A stretch of DNA of 64,000 bases from Setophaga petechia (Eukaryota; Chordata; Aves; Passeriformes; Parulidae), in NCBI GenBank assembly GCA_024362935.1, contig JANCRA010000122.1:705501-769500 (forward strand), read 5' to 3'. Position numbers and translations under genes: made by a program. Each line of letters opens with the position of its first letter. Position 1 is the first letter of the stretch. Positions 27,102 to 39,250 of this stretch are shown here, in pieces. The notes beneath the pieces were generated by a model that was not told the DNA's origin, did not search any database, and saw only the letters and a list, made by a program, of their open reading frames with translations.

Positions 27102-27582
27102 CTGTGCCAGGCGGGAAAGGCTCATCCCGGGCTGTGCCAGGCGGGAAGGGCTCATCCCGGGCTGTGCCAGGCGGAACGGGCTCATCCCGGGCTGTGCCAG
27201 GCGGGAAGGGCTCATCCCGGGCTGTGCCAGGCGGGAAAGGCTCATCCCGGGCTGTGCCATGCGGGAAGGGCTCATCCCGGGCTGTGCCATGCGGGAAAGG
27301 CTCATCCCGGGCTGTGCCATGCGGGAAGGGCTCATCCCGGGCTGTGCCATGCGGGAAAGGCTCATCCCGGGCTGTGCCATGCGGGAAGGGCTCACCCCGG
27401 GCTGTGCCAGGCGGGAAAGGCTCATCCCGGGCTGTGCCAGGCGGGAAGGGCTCATCCCGGGCTGTGCCATGAGGGAAAGGCTCATCCCGGGCTGTGCCAG
27501 GCGGGAAGGGCTCATCCCGGGCTGTGCCATGCGGGAAGGGCTCATCCCGGGCTGTGCCAGGCGGGAAGGGCTCATCCCGGGA
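27102..27582. repeat. Minisatellite, 30-bp unit with 60-bp higher-order pattern
   Basis: Sixteen copies of GCTGTGCCAKGCGGGAARGG plus CTCATCCCGG. Neighbouring copies alternate GGGAAAGG and GGGAAGGG over much of the array, and AGGCGGG or ATGCGGG variants cluster, so the array grew partly by 60-bp dimers. The unit is a multiple of three without stops, so frames on both strands stay open. Confidence 0.97.
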
Positions 27583-28780
27583 AAGGGGCAGCAAACCGCA
27601 CCGGGAAACGCGGGGAGCGGCAGGGGAGCGGGCAGCCCTCTGCCCCGGCACTGGGGAGAGCGGTCCCGACCCCCTGGAAATGCCCTTTGTGTTGGACTGG
27701 ACATGGTGTTTCAGAAGATGGGGGTTAGGGGGGTCCCCCTCTGAATTTCTGGGTCCCTGACCTGGTGCCGCCCCATCTCTTGCAGCCCTTCCCACTGCCG
27801 GTGCCTCTGAGGGGAACGGGCTCCTCAAGTTCGGGGAGCTGCTCGGGAAGAAATATTTTATATTTTGTCTGAAAACAAACACAAAACAATGGAGCGTCAG
27901 GTTCTTATAAATACCAAATACACGGTTAGGGGAGGGGAAGTTTGCTCTGTATCAAGGAGCCACCGAAGCATCTCAAAACACAAAATAAATGGTAATATTC
28001 ACATATGCTTGGAAACGTTAATTTTCGCACGTTAGTATTTCCACACGGCTGAAAAATGAAGGCTGAAGCGTTGTCCCCGCTGCACCCACCCATTCGGCGC
28101 GCGGTGCGAGCCAGGCTGTCATTTCAGCATCAGGAATGTGCGCTGGATCCAGCACGCTGTGACACTGTCCTTCTTCCGCCTGCGTTCTTTTGGCACATGA
28201 AGCCACCAGCACCAGACAAACCCTGGGATTCACGGAGGCTTTGCAGAGAAGAGGCTGCGGAGCTCGGACAGCAGCGGTGCCGCCCCTCTCCCCAGCGGCT
28301 GCTGGAACGATGCCTTATCTCGAGTTTAAGGGCTCAACCTGACCCTGAGCCATTTTTAACCCGAGGTGGGAAGAGCCCTCCCTGGGTGTCTCTTTCTCTG
28401 CTCTGAAAAATCTCTCAGTGGCTCCACGGTCGCCGATTTCCTGGTGGTTTTCCTTTTGTAGCTCCGCCACCTGAAGCAGACCCACTTTCTCAGGGTTTGA
28501 TGCTCTGCTCCTTGAAGATGCTTTAACTCTCAGGACTTAGAAATAACTCCTAGAGCAGAGCCCCAGCAAGAAGGCGTCTAATCTGATATATTCCATTTCC
28601 ATATTTTGTGCTGCAAGCAGCAATTTGTGGTTCAGCAGCAGCGGCTGAGCAGGGACGAGCATTATCACAGGAATGAATTCCTTCCATCTCATGCCTGAGT
28701 ATGTGACAAATAAGTCTCGGCCGTGGCATTGTCTTTCCACTCTCGGGCTGTCAAATTTAACTTCGCTTTCTTTCCTCCTG
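27583..28780. other. Intergenic, with AT-rich complex block
   Basis: No gene is seen. 27840-28060 is AT-rich non-repetitive sequence containing a SOX-type AACAATGG (27885-27892) and an AAAACAAACA forkhead-like word. 28500-28760 is similar in character. Both are candidate enhancers by composition only. Confidence 0.45.
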
Positions 28781-29398
28781 CCTTTGCCCCGTGCCTCCCC
28801 CGCTCTCCTCCCGCGGTCCCCGTGGCTGAGAACGGCCGCTGGTGCCACGTCCCAAGCGCTGGGAGATCAGGACTGGGGGGCTCAGAGGGGCCGGGAGCAG
28901 CAGCCCCCCCGTGCCCGTGGGCTACCAGCGGCCAGCCGGGGGCTCAGCACAGCCCGCTGAGAGCTGGGGCTCCACGGGGCGGGGATCCTGCGTGGGGGCG
29001 CTAGGACCGCGTCCTGCCGGGGGCTCGGCCACAGAGGGGGTGCGATGAGCGGGGGCTCTGCAGGGAACCAGCCCGGGAGCCGCCTGGTGCGGGGCTGGGG
29101 GGCTCAGCCCCCCCGGGGGTCCCGGGACCTTCCCCCGCCGGGGCGGGGCGAGCTCCCAAAGGGCTCCCGGAGCGTCCCCGGTTCCCCGCTCCCGGAGAGG
29201 AGCCAGGGCAGGAGGAGCTGACGAGCCGGGGCTGAGGCTGCCCGGGAGACGGGGACCCCCCCTTCCAGCACCCGGTTTGCGCTCAGGGGTCGCTCTGTCC
29301 CCGTGCACGTTCAGCGCTGCCCGGGGAGCTCCAGCGAGGCTCCGCGGCAGGCACCGCGTGTAGCGCCGCTCTCTCGGTGCCAGCGGGAGCTGTGGCAC

Positions 29399-29440
29399 TC
29401 GGACAGGGACAGGGACAGGCACAGGGACACGGACAGGGGC
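29399..29440. repeat. Short ACAGGG-type tandem repeat
   Basis: About seven degenerate 6-bp units (ACAGGG, GCACAGGG, ACACGG). Confidence 0.8.
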
Positions 29441-31792
29441 GGCACCGGCGGGCTGCCCGCCCGGGGTGTGCGGGGGAGCGGAGGCGGAGCGGTACTGCTC
29501 GGTGTGTGGCACTGGTGAGCCCGCTTTCGCGTGGAACAGCCTCCGGTAGCTGAGAGAGACATTGAAATATTGGAGAGGAGTCGGGCAGGGACGCAGGGAT
29601 GGCGGGGGGCGCGGGGAGCCCCAGGGGGAACCGCGGGGGTGCCCGGCCTCCCGAAGGGAAGGTGAAGGACATCTGGATCAGCCCGAAAAGTTCTCCCAGG
29701 GAAGAAATTCAGGGGCTCGGCTGAGCTTTAATCCAGTAAATGCAGACATGGCAGGATCCAGCGGCTGAGTCCGCACCAGCAGGAGCTGGAGCTGGAATGC
29801 GGTGCCATTTTCACCGCGTCAGAAAAAAAACATCCAGGTGGGAGGGCAGAACCCGGTTTGCCTGGCATGGCCGGGAGAGAATTCCTGGGTCCAGCCCCAG
29901 ATTGCTGCGGCAAAAGTCGAACAGTGAGGGGGGTGATCCAGAGCCCGTGGGACAGGGGCGGGCAGCGGGGGGCTGTGGTGGCCCCCCAGTCTTAAACTCC
30001 GATATTTTATGCACCTCATGGTCCGCCGTGCCCTGCTGGGTTTGTGCCTTTATCAGCGGCTTTTACAAGGTGAATAATCCCTTCTCTCCAGGGCGCTGCC
30101 CGCACATCACCACACACGGGCGGGGAGAGGCGGCTGCGGCGCGGGGCTCCCCCTCACCGGGGGCTCCCACGAGCGGCCGCGGTGCTGCGGTTCCGAGTGT
30201 CTGACGGGGAAGAGGAGCCGAGGTGGGACCCCCACCCCGCCTGGGGCCCCGCAGCGCTGTTTGTTGCTGGACTGCGCACAGGGGACAGCGGGGACAGGGA
30301 GGAGGAAATGGGGACACAGAGACCCTGGGGGGCCCGGAGGATAGGTAGGGAGAAGGGAGATTCTCCCGGGAGAAGCTGGAACGGAGCAGGGCAGGGACCT
30401 GCCCCAAGTGGGTGCAGCACCGGGGGCTTCGCAAGTCCCGGCGTCGAGGGGGGACGCAGAGAGAAGCCGGGGTGCTGGAGGGGGCCCCCAGGGTGGCTGC
30501 TGGGGGCGTCCGCCGGTATTCAGGATGGGGGTCCCTGCGAGCCCCCAGACACAGGGCGAGCGGGCGATGCCGGGGACACGAACCGGCTGCGTCCCGCCGC
30601 GGGAGGAAACGTCCCGCGGTCCCGGCAGGGGCGGGAGGAAAACGAAACGGGACCGAGGAAGCGGGGGAGAGCGGCAGCCCGGCGCGTCTGGGGCAGGGCG
30701 CGGCCCGAGCAGGCAGGGGATGGCCGGACCGGTTCGGCCCAGCCCGGGCGGGGCTTCCATCCGCATTGCCGCAGTGACGGGCGGCGGAGCGCGGCCGGGC
30801 CGGCGGGCTCGGCGCGGCGCTGCATTGCAGCACTGCAGGAGCCCCCTCCTTCCCCGCTCCTTCTCCGCCCTCCGCCGCCGCTCGGCTCCGGAGGCCCAGC
30901 CCGGGGCACGCACCGGCCCCGCCGCGCTCCGCTCCCACTCGCGCGGGGCATCCGTGGCCGCCGCGCCGGGGTCCCCCGCCTAGTGCCACATCCCGAGCCG
31001 GGAATGCCTCCCCGAGCCGGGAGTGCAGCCGTGGGAAAGGGACGTGCACCCACCGGCGGGGTTCCGTGGTTGGTGTCAACCCGGCGCTCATCAGCCCCGC
31101 GCGGGTGGAGGGACCGGCCGCCCCCGTCGGGGCATTCGCTGTCCTGCCCGCCCGTCCCCGCGCTGTCCCGCGGTTCGTCCCGGCCACCTCCCTCCGTTCC
31201 CCTGCCACCCTCCCCGGCGGTCTGGCCATGCCGTAAGCCCCGACGGGGTGCCCGGCCTCGCGTGGGCCAAGCACTGTCCCCACGGGTTTCCCGCGAGGGA
31301 GCCTGGGCTGGTCCCGCGGGGAGCCGGGACAGGCACCGAGCCCGGGCAAGGCGGAAGGGTGCTGTGCCGGGCGGCACGGCCCCGCCACGGGCGCTCCGCG
31401 GTGGGACTGTCCTCTCGGTCGTCAGGGCACTGGCGCTGCCCATGGGGTGGGCGGAAGGCGGTGACCAGCCCCGCGTCCCCGCTCCATCGGGAAGGGAAGC
31501 CGGGAAGGGCATCCTCCTCTTGGGGCCGGCCCCGTGTGACAAGGTCCTGCATGGACCCGGGCAGTCGCGACCCTCGGGTGCCGCGGGCGCGAAGGGCAGC
31601 GAGGCGATCCCGGTGGGAAGGTGCCGGCGGTGGCCGCGCGTCCCGGGACCGGCCCCGCTGCCAGGTGCGGCGCGGCGGGGGTGGGAGGGAACGGGGACAC
31701 GGGGCGCGGGGGACGTCCGCCCCGGCACAACGGGGGCCCGTTCCCAAGGCTCCCGCTCTGTGTCTGCTTTGGGAAAACGCCAGCACGGTAAC

Positions 31793-31804
31793 AAAATGGC
31801 GGGG
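31793..31804 (+). promoter_or_regulatory. YY1-type motif AAAATGGCGGGG
   Basis: Close match to the YY1 core AAnATGGCGGC, inside the CpG-dense block. A weaker AAAATGGCTGC lies about 180 bp downstream (near 31978). Confidence 0.45.
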
Positions 31805-33201
31805 AAAGGGTGGGATTGTCACGGCGAGCCCTGCGGCGGAGCCCGGCCACCCCCGGCCCCGCCCGCCCGGGCTCGGGGCGCCCGTCTCGGCGGAGGGCAG
31901 CGGGGCGGGGGTCCCCGGGGCTGTGCCGCCGCCCGGTCCCGCCGCCCGGCTGAGCTCTGGTGGAGAAGCAGCTGCAGAAAATGGCTGCTCGGCGGAGCCC
32001 GCTGAATCCTGCCATGGTGGGGGGGACGGCGAGAAAGCGGCGCAGCCGTCGCCCCCCCCTCCGGGGAGCCCCGGGCAGGCGGTGCGGGGCACGGTCGGAG
32101 GTTCCGCAGGGCGGCGGGACCGGAGCAGAGCCCGCGGTGCCCGGTGTGTGGCTTCACCTGCGGCGCGCAGGGGGAACGGGGCAGCCCGCCCCGAGCGCGC
32201 CCGGCCCGGTACCGCCGTGCACGTGCCCGCAGCCCCCGCCCGGTGCCCGCCGAAGCAGCGGCGGCTCCGAGCCCCGGGGGGCGCGGCGGAAGGGCGGCCG
32301 GTCATGCCCCGCAGCCCGACACGCCGGAGGAGCACCAGCCCCGAAGCCGCTCTCGCAGCGCCCGGTTTTGCTTTCGGTTTAAAATAAAATAAAAATAAAA
32401 TAGAGAAAAATAATCGGGCCGCGGGCACGCGGTACCGTGCGGCCACGACTTGGCCACGCATCGGCTCCGCGGCGAAGCCGCAACGAAAACTCGACCCGGT
32501 GTGGCCGCACCGTGTCGCCGCCGCCCGCCCGTCACGGCGGCGGTTCCCCGCAGCCTGCCCGCAGGGCAAGAGCGGACACGCGTGGGTGCGCGGCTGTCGC
32601 CTGCGCTGCCGGAGTTCCCTCCTCGCCGTGGTTTTCGCGGGTGTCTGTGGGGAGAGGGGATGTCCCGAAAACGGGATTGTGGGGGCCGAGATGGGGGGGT
32701 CCTTTCCGCACCGGAGAGCGGGAGAAGCTTCCCGCGAGGCCGGTCCGCACCGGGGCGGGGGGACACTGAGGGCGCTTTGCCGCCGTGGGGGCGCATCACG
32801 GGTGGCGCCCTTGAGCCCGGAACCGCGTCCGCGCCGCGCGCGGTGCAAAGGGCGCCGCTGCCTTCTGTGAATGCTTCACGCAGCGTTGTCCCCCCGGCCG
32901 CCCTCGTCCGCAAAGTCCTCCGATTTTTGTGCCTCAGACTGGGGTGACCCCAGCCCGTGCAGCGCCGGAGCTCGTTCTCCCCTTGCCCACGCACGGTCCC
33001 GCTCCGCGGAGCAACGGGACCGCCCCGTCCCGCCGGCTGTCTTGGCCCGCGGTCCCTCCGGGTGCTCTGCCGCCAGTGGGGCAGGCACGGTCGGCTTCCT
33101 CTGTGCCCCGCGTTGCGGAGACAGAGGACCGGTGGTCCCGCCGCACTTCGGGAACGCCCTGGGTTCCCAAGCGCCGTCGGTGTCCACGGGAGAGCCGTGG
33201 C

Positions 33202-33212
33202 GAGATGGCGGG
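33202..33212 (+). promoter_or_regulatory. YY1-type motif GAGATGGCGGG
   Basis: Near-consensus YY1 core on the plus strand, about 240 bp left of the CArG pair. Confidence 0.4.
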
Positions 33213-33450
33213 TCGGGAGCCCCGGCTCGGGAAGGGGCAGCCGGCGACAGCGGCACCGGGCGGGGTGGGGGTCCCACGGTAGGGGGTCCCGCCGGGAGGT
33301 TCCCGTGGGATCGGGGCGTCCCCGCTCGGTGCCCGCGGGGGTCCCGGCCGGGGCGGGGGGGGGCGCGGGGCCGCCCCCCCCCCGAGCCGTTGCTGCGATA
33401 CGGGCGGGCCAATCAGCGCTCACCAGCTCACCCGGGCCCCGGCACCGCTT

Positions 33451-33502
33451 CCTTATATGGTGCGCGCCGTCCGCGGGGCGCCGCGCGCATCACCATATAA
33501 GG
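33451..33502. promoter_or_regulatory. Mirrored pair of perfect CArG boxes (SRF-type)
   Basis: CCTTATATGG at 33451-33460 and CCATATAAGG at 33493-33502 both match CC(A/T)6GG exactly and are reverse complements of each other. The arms extend into TGCGCGC / GCGCGCAT, so the 52 bp form an imperfect inverted repeat around a GC-only centre. CArG boxes bind serum response factor; activity here is inferred. Confidence 0.65.
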
Positions 33503-33667
33503 GCATGATCCTAAATACAGCGCCTACCTTGGGCCGGGGGCGGGGCCGGGGGCGGGGCCTCGGCGCGGGCGGGACCGGGCCGCGCCCCCCGCCCCGCCGG
33601 GCCCGGGCCCGCCGCTGCCGCCCGACCCCTCCCGCCCCGCCGAAGCCGCCGCCGGTCATTAAGCGCA

Positions 33668-33675
33668 ATGCAAAT
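33668..33675 (+). promoter_or_regulatory. POU octamer ATGCAAAT
   Basis: A perfect octamer lies in an abrupt 60-bp AT-rich island (33655-33715: CATTAAGCG, ATGCAAATGAG, CTAATTGCTTTTGTTAAAA) surrounded by CpG-dense sequence. A homeodomain-type CTAATTG lies 15-20 bp to its right. Confidence 0.5.
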
Positions 33676-34778
33676 GAGCAGCGCTTCACCTCTAATTGCT
33701 TTTGTTAAAAGCGGAGTCGCGGGGCTGCGCGCGAGCGGGCGACGGCGGTGGGAACGGGCGGGGACGGAGCCGGGACAGAGCTGGACTGGGTGAAAGACGG
33801 GGGTAGCGGCAGCCCCGAGCGGCTCGATTCGCACTTCGTCTCATTTGTCAGATCCCAGCCCGGTTTCCCCCCGCGGCGGGGCCGTGGCCACCGGAGCCGC
33901 TGGGCCGTGCTCCGCGTTCCGTCCCGCCCTGGCGGGGCCCTCGCGTGGCCGCTGCCCACGCGTGACACTCCCTTGGCCGCTGCAGGGTCGGATCCGTTCC
34001 GTCCTTCTGCCGTCCTTGCGCGGTCAGCAGCCGGCAGCACGGAGACGCGCCGACTAGACGGGGTGCAGGAATACCCCGGAACACTCCCGTATCCTCGCCC
34101 CACGCCGTATTCGAGCCGGTTCCTCCCTCTCCCCATCCGCAAACAGCTCGTGTTTATGTTCCTACAAATAATGAGCAAATTCAGAACCCCCGGGAACAAA
34201 AGATCTTTTGTGCGGAGCGCTCGGAGCCTGGAGCGGGCGATAAACGACGCCCCCCGGCCCGCCGCCCCCGGGAGCGGCACTTTCCCCGCCCGGGCGGTTG
34301 GAGGGAGCCCGCGGAATCGCCGCGCCGCGGGTGGCGAGGGGCTCCGGTATGTGCCGGCACGCCCGGAGAACCGGGAGCGGGCGCTTTGCCGTCGAGGCGC
34401 TCCGTGGGCGCTCCCCGCGGGGAACCGCGCGGGGATCTCGCCGTTCGGTCCGGCCGGAGCGGGGGCTCAGGGCACGCCGCCCCCAAGAACCGCTGGCTGC
34501 GGGACACGCGTGGGCCTCTCCCACGAGCTCGGCCGATGCGGGAGACTCCCCAGCGTTCGTGGGTCTGTGCTCCTGGGAAGAACGGCGGCTTCTCTCCGCC
34601 GCGGGCACCGCAGAGGGAAAAAGCCCCGCGCTTTGCCCGGGGCTTGGCACAGCTCCCGGGGGCTCCTGCGGGCGCTCCGCCCCGCTGAACCGGCGGTGCC
34701 GGGGGGCGGCCCGCGGCGGAGGCGGCGGCAGTGCCCCCCTGGGGTGGCAGGAACGCCGCCGGTTGCGCAGAGGCCGCA

Positions 34779-34788
34779 GCCGCCATTT
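34779..34788 (-). promoter_or_regulatory. YY1-type motif GCCGCCATTT
   Basis: Exact reverse complement of AAATGGCGGC, the strongest YY1-like match seen in the block. Confidence 0.5.
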
Positions 34789-37700
34789 CCAGGAGGACGG
34801 TGCCACCTATGGAAAGCACCTGGAATTCACCGGGCCGGCGGGGACGCGCCGGGAAGTGCAGCGTTTCCGAGTGGCACCGTCGGGACGAGGCCGGGCTGCG
34901 CCCGCCGCTTCCCGGGCCGGGCCGTGGAGCCTCAGAGGGGCTTGGCCGCCACGGTCCTCAGTACCGACTGCCCCGGGGAGGATGTGCGGCTCGGTCCCGG
35001 GGCGGCGGCGGGACCCGAGCGGGACGGGCGCTGAGCTGCATCTCCTCGGGGCGGTCGTTTCGCTGACTGGCCGAAGCCTCCGTAACCGGGCAATAACGAT
35101 CGAAGGGGCGGAGAGAAGTTCCTCTGCCCAGGGGATCGGTGGAGTCCCCGAAGGCGGGATCCTCTCGCTCCCTCTGTGTCCGTCCACGCCGAGATCCCTC
35201 CACGACTCAGCCAGTCCCCTTCGGTGCCCGGACAAAGGGCAGCAACCGTACCCGGTGCCCTGCCAGGCGTCGGCCGGATCCGAGCCGTGTCCGGGGGGCT
35301 ACGGTGCCTGCCTCCGCCACGTCGCCTCCGGAGCCGCCGGGGAAGCCCTGCCCCGTCATGAATTCGATGTCAAACACTCGACACGAAAACTTGCACGGGA
35401 ATTTCTGGGGTCTTATGGACCGTCGGCATCACCGCTGCATGGGCACACCCGGAATCTCCCCTCCTCGGACCGGGTACTCCCGCGCTGCCCGGCAGCAGCC
35501 CCGGCGGCACTGTGCGGTACCGGTGCCGCAGCTCGGAGCCGATCGCTGTCCCCTCAGTTGTGTCCGAGCTGCTCGGAAACGAAAAGGCGGCGTCTCGGGG
35601 GCCGGGCTGAGCCCCCAGTCTCGGACAGCGCCGTGAGCCGGCGGTGCCAAGGGGTCCCGGGTCCTCGCCCCGTCGTCGGCACAGCCCGGTACCGGTCCGT
35701 GGGGCGGCGAAGTGCCGATGCTGCTCCCGGCTCCATTCAGCTACCGGGGGAGATAAGAGTTTTCCTGCACGGCTCGGGCACGGAACCGAACCGGGAGAAA
35801 CCCGCAGCCGAACGGGGCGGCTGGGCTGACGGGGAATCCGGGACTGGTCTCTCCGAGTGTGCGTCGGAGTGCCCACGCAAACAGGGAGCTCGCGTGGAAA
35901 GTGGCTCCGGGGCGTGCTCTGCCCTGCGCGGCGGTACCCGGGCTGCAGGATGCCTCTCCCGGGACCCCAGGGCCAGCCCGGTCGGGGATGGCTTCGGGGG
36001 GCGGGCAAGCTTTGGGGTTCTGCCAGGGGCCACTTGCTTTTCCCTACTCCTCTCTGCGTCCCAGAGCCGGGGCCGTGCTCGGGTCGCCCAGGAGACGGGG
36101 ACACGCTGGGACGCGACCGTGGCATGAAGGGGTCTCTGAGGGACACCGGCATCCTCGGCCACGCGGGGAACCGCGCCGGGTCGGGCTGGGAGCTGTGATG
36201 GATCGTGTCGTCCTCAACGCGGGTGGCCGCGGGACGGAGCAGCTTCTGAAGCACGGCCAGCAGAGCACACGGGAGCGGCGGGGAGCTGCCCCGCTGCCGT
36301 GCGGGATCCATGGTGCCGGCGGTTGGGTTGGAGCCAGGTCCGCCCCGCCGCTCCTTTCTCCCGGCTCAGCCGCACTCGGACACGCGCGCTCGCCCCGCCG
36401 CCGCCACGCGCGGCCCCGAGAGGGGCTCCAGCCCCCCGGTTTCGTTGCAAAACTCGCTGCCGTGGTGTCCTCCGCACGGAGAGGACCGAGGGGGGAGCCG
36501 GGCACTCTGCTCCCCCGCAGCCCTCTGAGCCCCGAGGAGTTTATCGCACGAGTGTGGCTGGAGGAGCACTGAACCCACAGCCGAGAGGATGGTTTGGGGT
36601 CAAATGGGCGGAAATTGGGTTTGCTGCGGCAGCACACGCTCTCGCCGGTCCGGAGCTGTCCCCTTGACGGCTCCGAGTCCCGGGATCCCAGAACGGGGCC
36701 CCGGACCGCTGTGGGTGACGGGAGCCGCAGGGATGAGCGGTCCCACCCGGCCGAGAGCCCGTGGGGCGCCCAGGCAGCTCCTGCCGTTGACCCTGGGAGC
36801 GTGGAAGTCTGCCCGTGCCCCGGCGCAGCTCCTGCTCCCGGTGGCCCGGTTGTGCGGGAGGGGCCCCGCAGTTCCGCCGGCTCCGGGCGCGGACGTCTCC
36901 GGACAGCGTTCGGCGGCGGTGGGAACTGCCCGGGTACCGTCCCGCCGGCCGCTGCCGCGTCCCGCACGGCTGGAGCAGCTCTGTCCCACTTCTCCTTCCG
37001 GGCCAAGACCCCCACGAGTGGCCGCAGCCCCGGCCCGGCTCACCCACGCGCGGGGGCTTCGGGCGGCTCCCCCGCGGCGGCGGTGGCTCCGCGCTGCTTT
37101 CCCCGCTCCGTTCTCGTTTGCATCTCGCCTTCTGCCTGCCCCCCCCGCACCTCAACCGGGGCGCGGCTCCGGCTCCGCGCGGGTTCCGCGTGGGTTCCGG
37201 CGGGAGGATGGAGCTGTTTCTCCGCTCATGCCGCCGTGGGAGGCAGCCGGAGCCTCAACCTCCGCCTCTCCTCTCTGCGCCCCTACGCGTGGCCGCGGGG
37301 CTCCTCCGCGGAGCTCCGCGCAGGCGGCGGGGCAAAGGCAGCCGCTCGGTCGGGAGCTACGCGGCCCCTCAGGGCTCGCGTGTGGTGCCGGTACCGGGCG
37401 GTACGGCCTCGGATCCGCGGTTCCAACGTGCACAGAGGACACCGACAGCCAAGGGGCCGGGCAGACACCGACTAGCTCGGGGCTGCGGCAGCCCCACGGC
37501 CACGGGAATGGGCGCCGCCGCGACAGCGCCCGTCGTGCCGGGGGGACACGATCAGTTCCCGAATCCCAGTCTCGCTTCCCCGGCCGGGCCGTGCCCCCGG
37601 TGCCGACGGCTCTGTGCTCTACGAAGCACCTTCCCAGGAACGGGGTCCAGTGAGCCGCGTCCACGCCAATTCACGAGTCGCCCCGCGACCAGCCTTAATT

Positions 37701-39250
37701 AACAACGATTAATTCGACATTAACGAAAAACTTCCCGGGACGCAGCTCGCCGAAAGCCGGGAGACCGCGGAGGTTACGTTTCCCCCCGGCCCGGCCACGC
37801 CGCGCAGAACTCGCGTGTCGCCACGGCTCCCGTGGCCGCGGGGTTTCAGGCGTGCTGTGGGACTACACGGGAGCCGCGGAGTGGAAATCTTCCGCCTCCT
37901 CCCGAGATCGCGGTTTCACTTTGGCCGGGGGCGGCGGGAGGAGGGATCTGCCCACGGAGCCACGACACACGAGCCCCGCGTCCCGCGTGGGGCCGTGCGG
38001 GTCCAGCTGTCGGCGCTCCCCACGCGGTCCCGAAGCCCCACTCGTGTCCGCCGTTGGAGGTCCGTGCCCGCCCGGTGACACGGCGGCAGGCAGGATCCCC
38101 GGGACACAACGCGGCTCGGGGCGGGAGCAACGCCGGTGCCCTCCGGTCCCCGCGGCCCCCGGGCGGCCTTCCCAGCCGGGGAAGGGGAAGGGTCTCGTAG
38201 CCCCAGCCCCAGGTCGGCGTGGCTCTGGGGGTGCTCTCTCGTTCACCGGAGGGCCGGCGCAGCCGGATCCCCGCGGCCGCTCCCACCGCGGGTTTCCCAC
38301 GCGTGAGCGTGGCGGCCGCCCAGGGCCGCTGCTCATCGGCATTGAGCTCCTTAGCGGAGGGGAGACCGAGGTGGGGACAGCAGGGACAGACCCACGGGAG
38401 GCTTGATCTGGTCTCGTCCGTCGTGAGCGGCCCCGCAGGAGCCCACGCACGCCCAACTCTCGGGGCAGCTCCCAGCGGCGGCGCTGCCCACGGACACGGA
38501 AACGGCTTCACTCCGCGGAGTCTCACACCGACAGCGCGGGGGGTGGGTTAGGTCCCTGCCCTCTTGCGGGAACCGGTCGCGTGGGACCTCCTGTCTGCCA
38601 GAGGCTGCTCCGGTTTCCCGCGACTCGCGCGTGTCTTGTTCTTCCGTGGCCGCCTCGGGGAGAAGGTGCTGTCTCCCATCACCGTGCCGCGGGGCGAGAG
38701 GCAGAGCCAGAGCGGGGAGCCGGTGGGGGGACCGGCTGACAACCTCTCCGGTACCGGCTGGCAGCCTCCCGGTACCGGCTGGCAGCCTCGCAGCGCAGCC
38801 CCGTTCCTGCGCCAGTTTTCTGACAGATAATGCGGGAGATGGACCAAATCCCGCGCGGGGCCGCCCCGCTGGTCCCGGGTCACCTCTCCTCCCCCCCGGT
38901 ACCGCGGCCGGGGGCTGCCGGCACAATGAAACCGGCGGCCGCGGTGCTCCATTCTGCCGGTCGTGTCCGCGTCGCCGGGAAGGATTCGCGTTCCCGCAGC
39001 GGCGGCGGCGCCGAGCGGCACGCGCGACCGCGCCAGTCCGTGAACGGACCCGCTACCGGGACGGGCGGTTCGCGCGGGATCGCTCCCATCCCTGACACCG
39101 CTCTCTTTGTCCGACCACCGGTAGGCGGGCCAGGCCCATTCCACGGCAGAACCCCCCATTCCGCACCGTCCGGCCGCCGCCGAACCCCCCCGTCCCGTTC
39201 CCGGCGCCGCGGAACCCCGTGGCGCTCCGTCCCCGTTCCACGCACCCCCT

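Larger units (their letters stand above)
28781..39250. other. ~10-kb CpG-dense, repeat-poor block between CBX4 and CBX8
   Basis: CpG dinucleotides are abundant throughout, in clear contrast with the CpG-poor flanks. No CR1 and, apart from a short ACAGGG repeat at 29399-29440, no tandem array was noticed. No ORF here has splice signals plus a recognisable domain; the long frames on both strands are Arg/Gly/Pro/Ala-rich translations of GC-rich DNA. The block contains the CArG pair, octamer and YY1-type sites listed separately and runs into the CBX8 promoter. A non-coding transcript may start here, but I cannot place one. Confidence 0.65.

Noticed and set aside
26729..27882. Repetitive 10-residue-period proteins in several frames
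   Set aside because: The 30-bp minisatellite has no stop in those frames, so any start upstream yields a long ORF.
30063..37700. Many 300-600-codon frames on both strands in the CpG-dense block
   Set aside because: Overlapping frames on both strands are open at once, residue composition is uniform and low in hydrophobic residues, and no splice-supported or recognisable domain is present.
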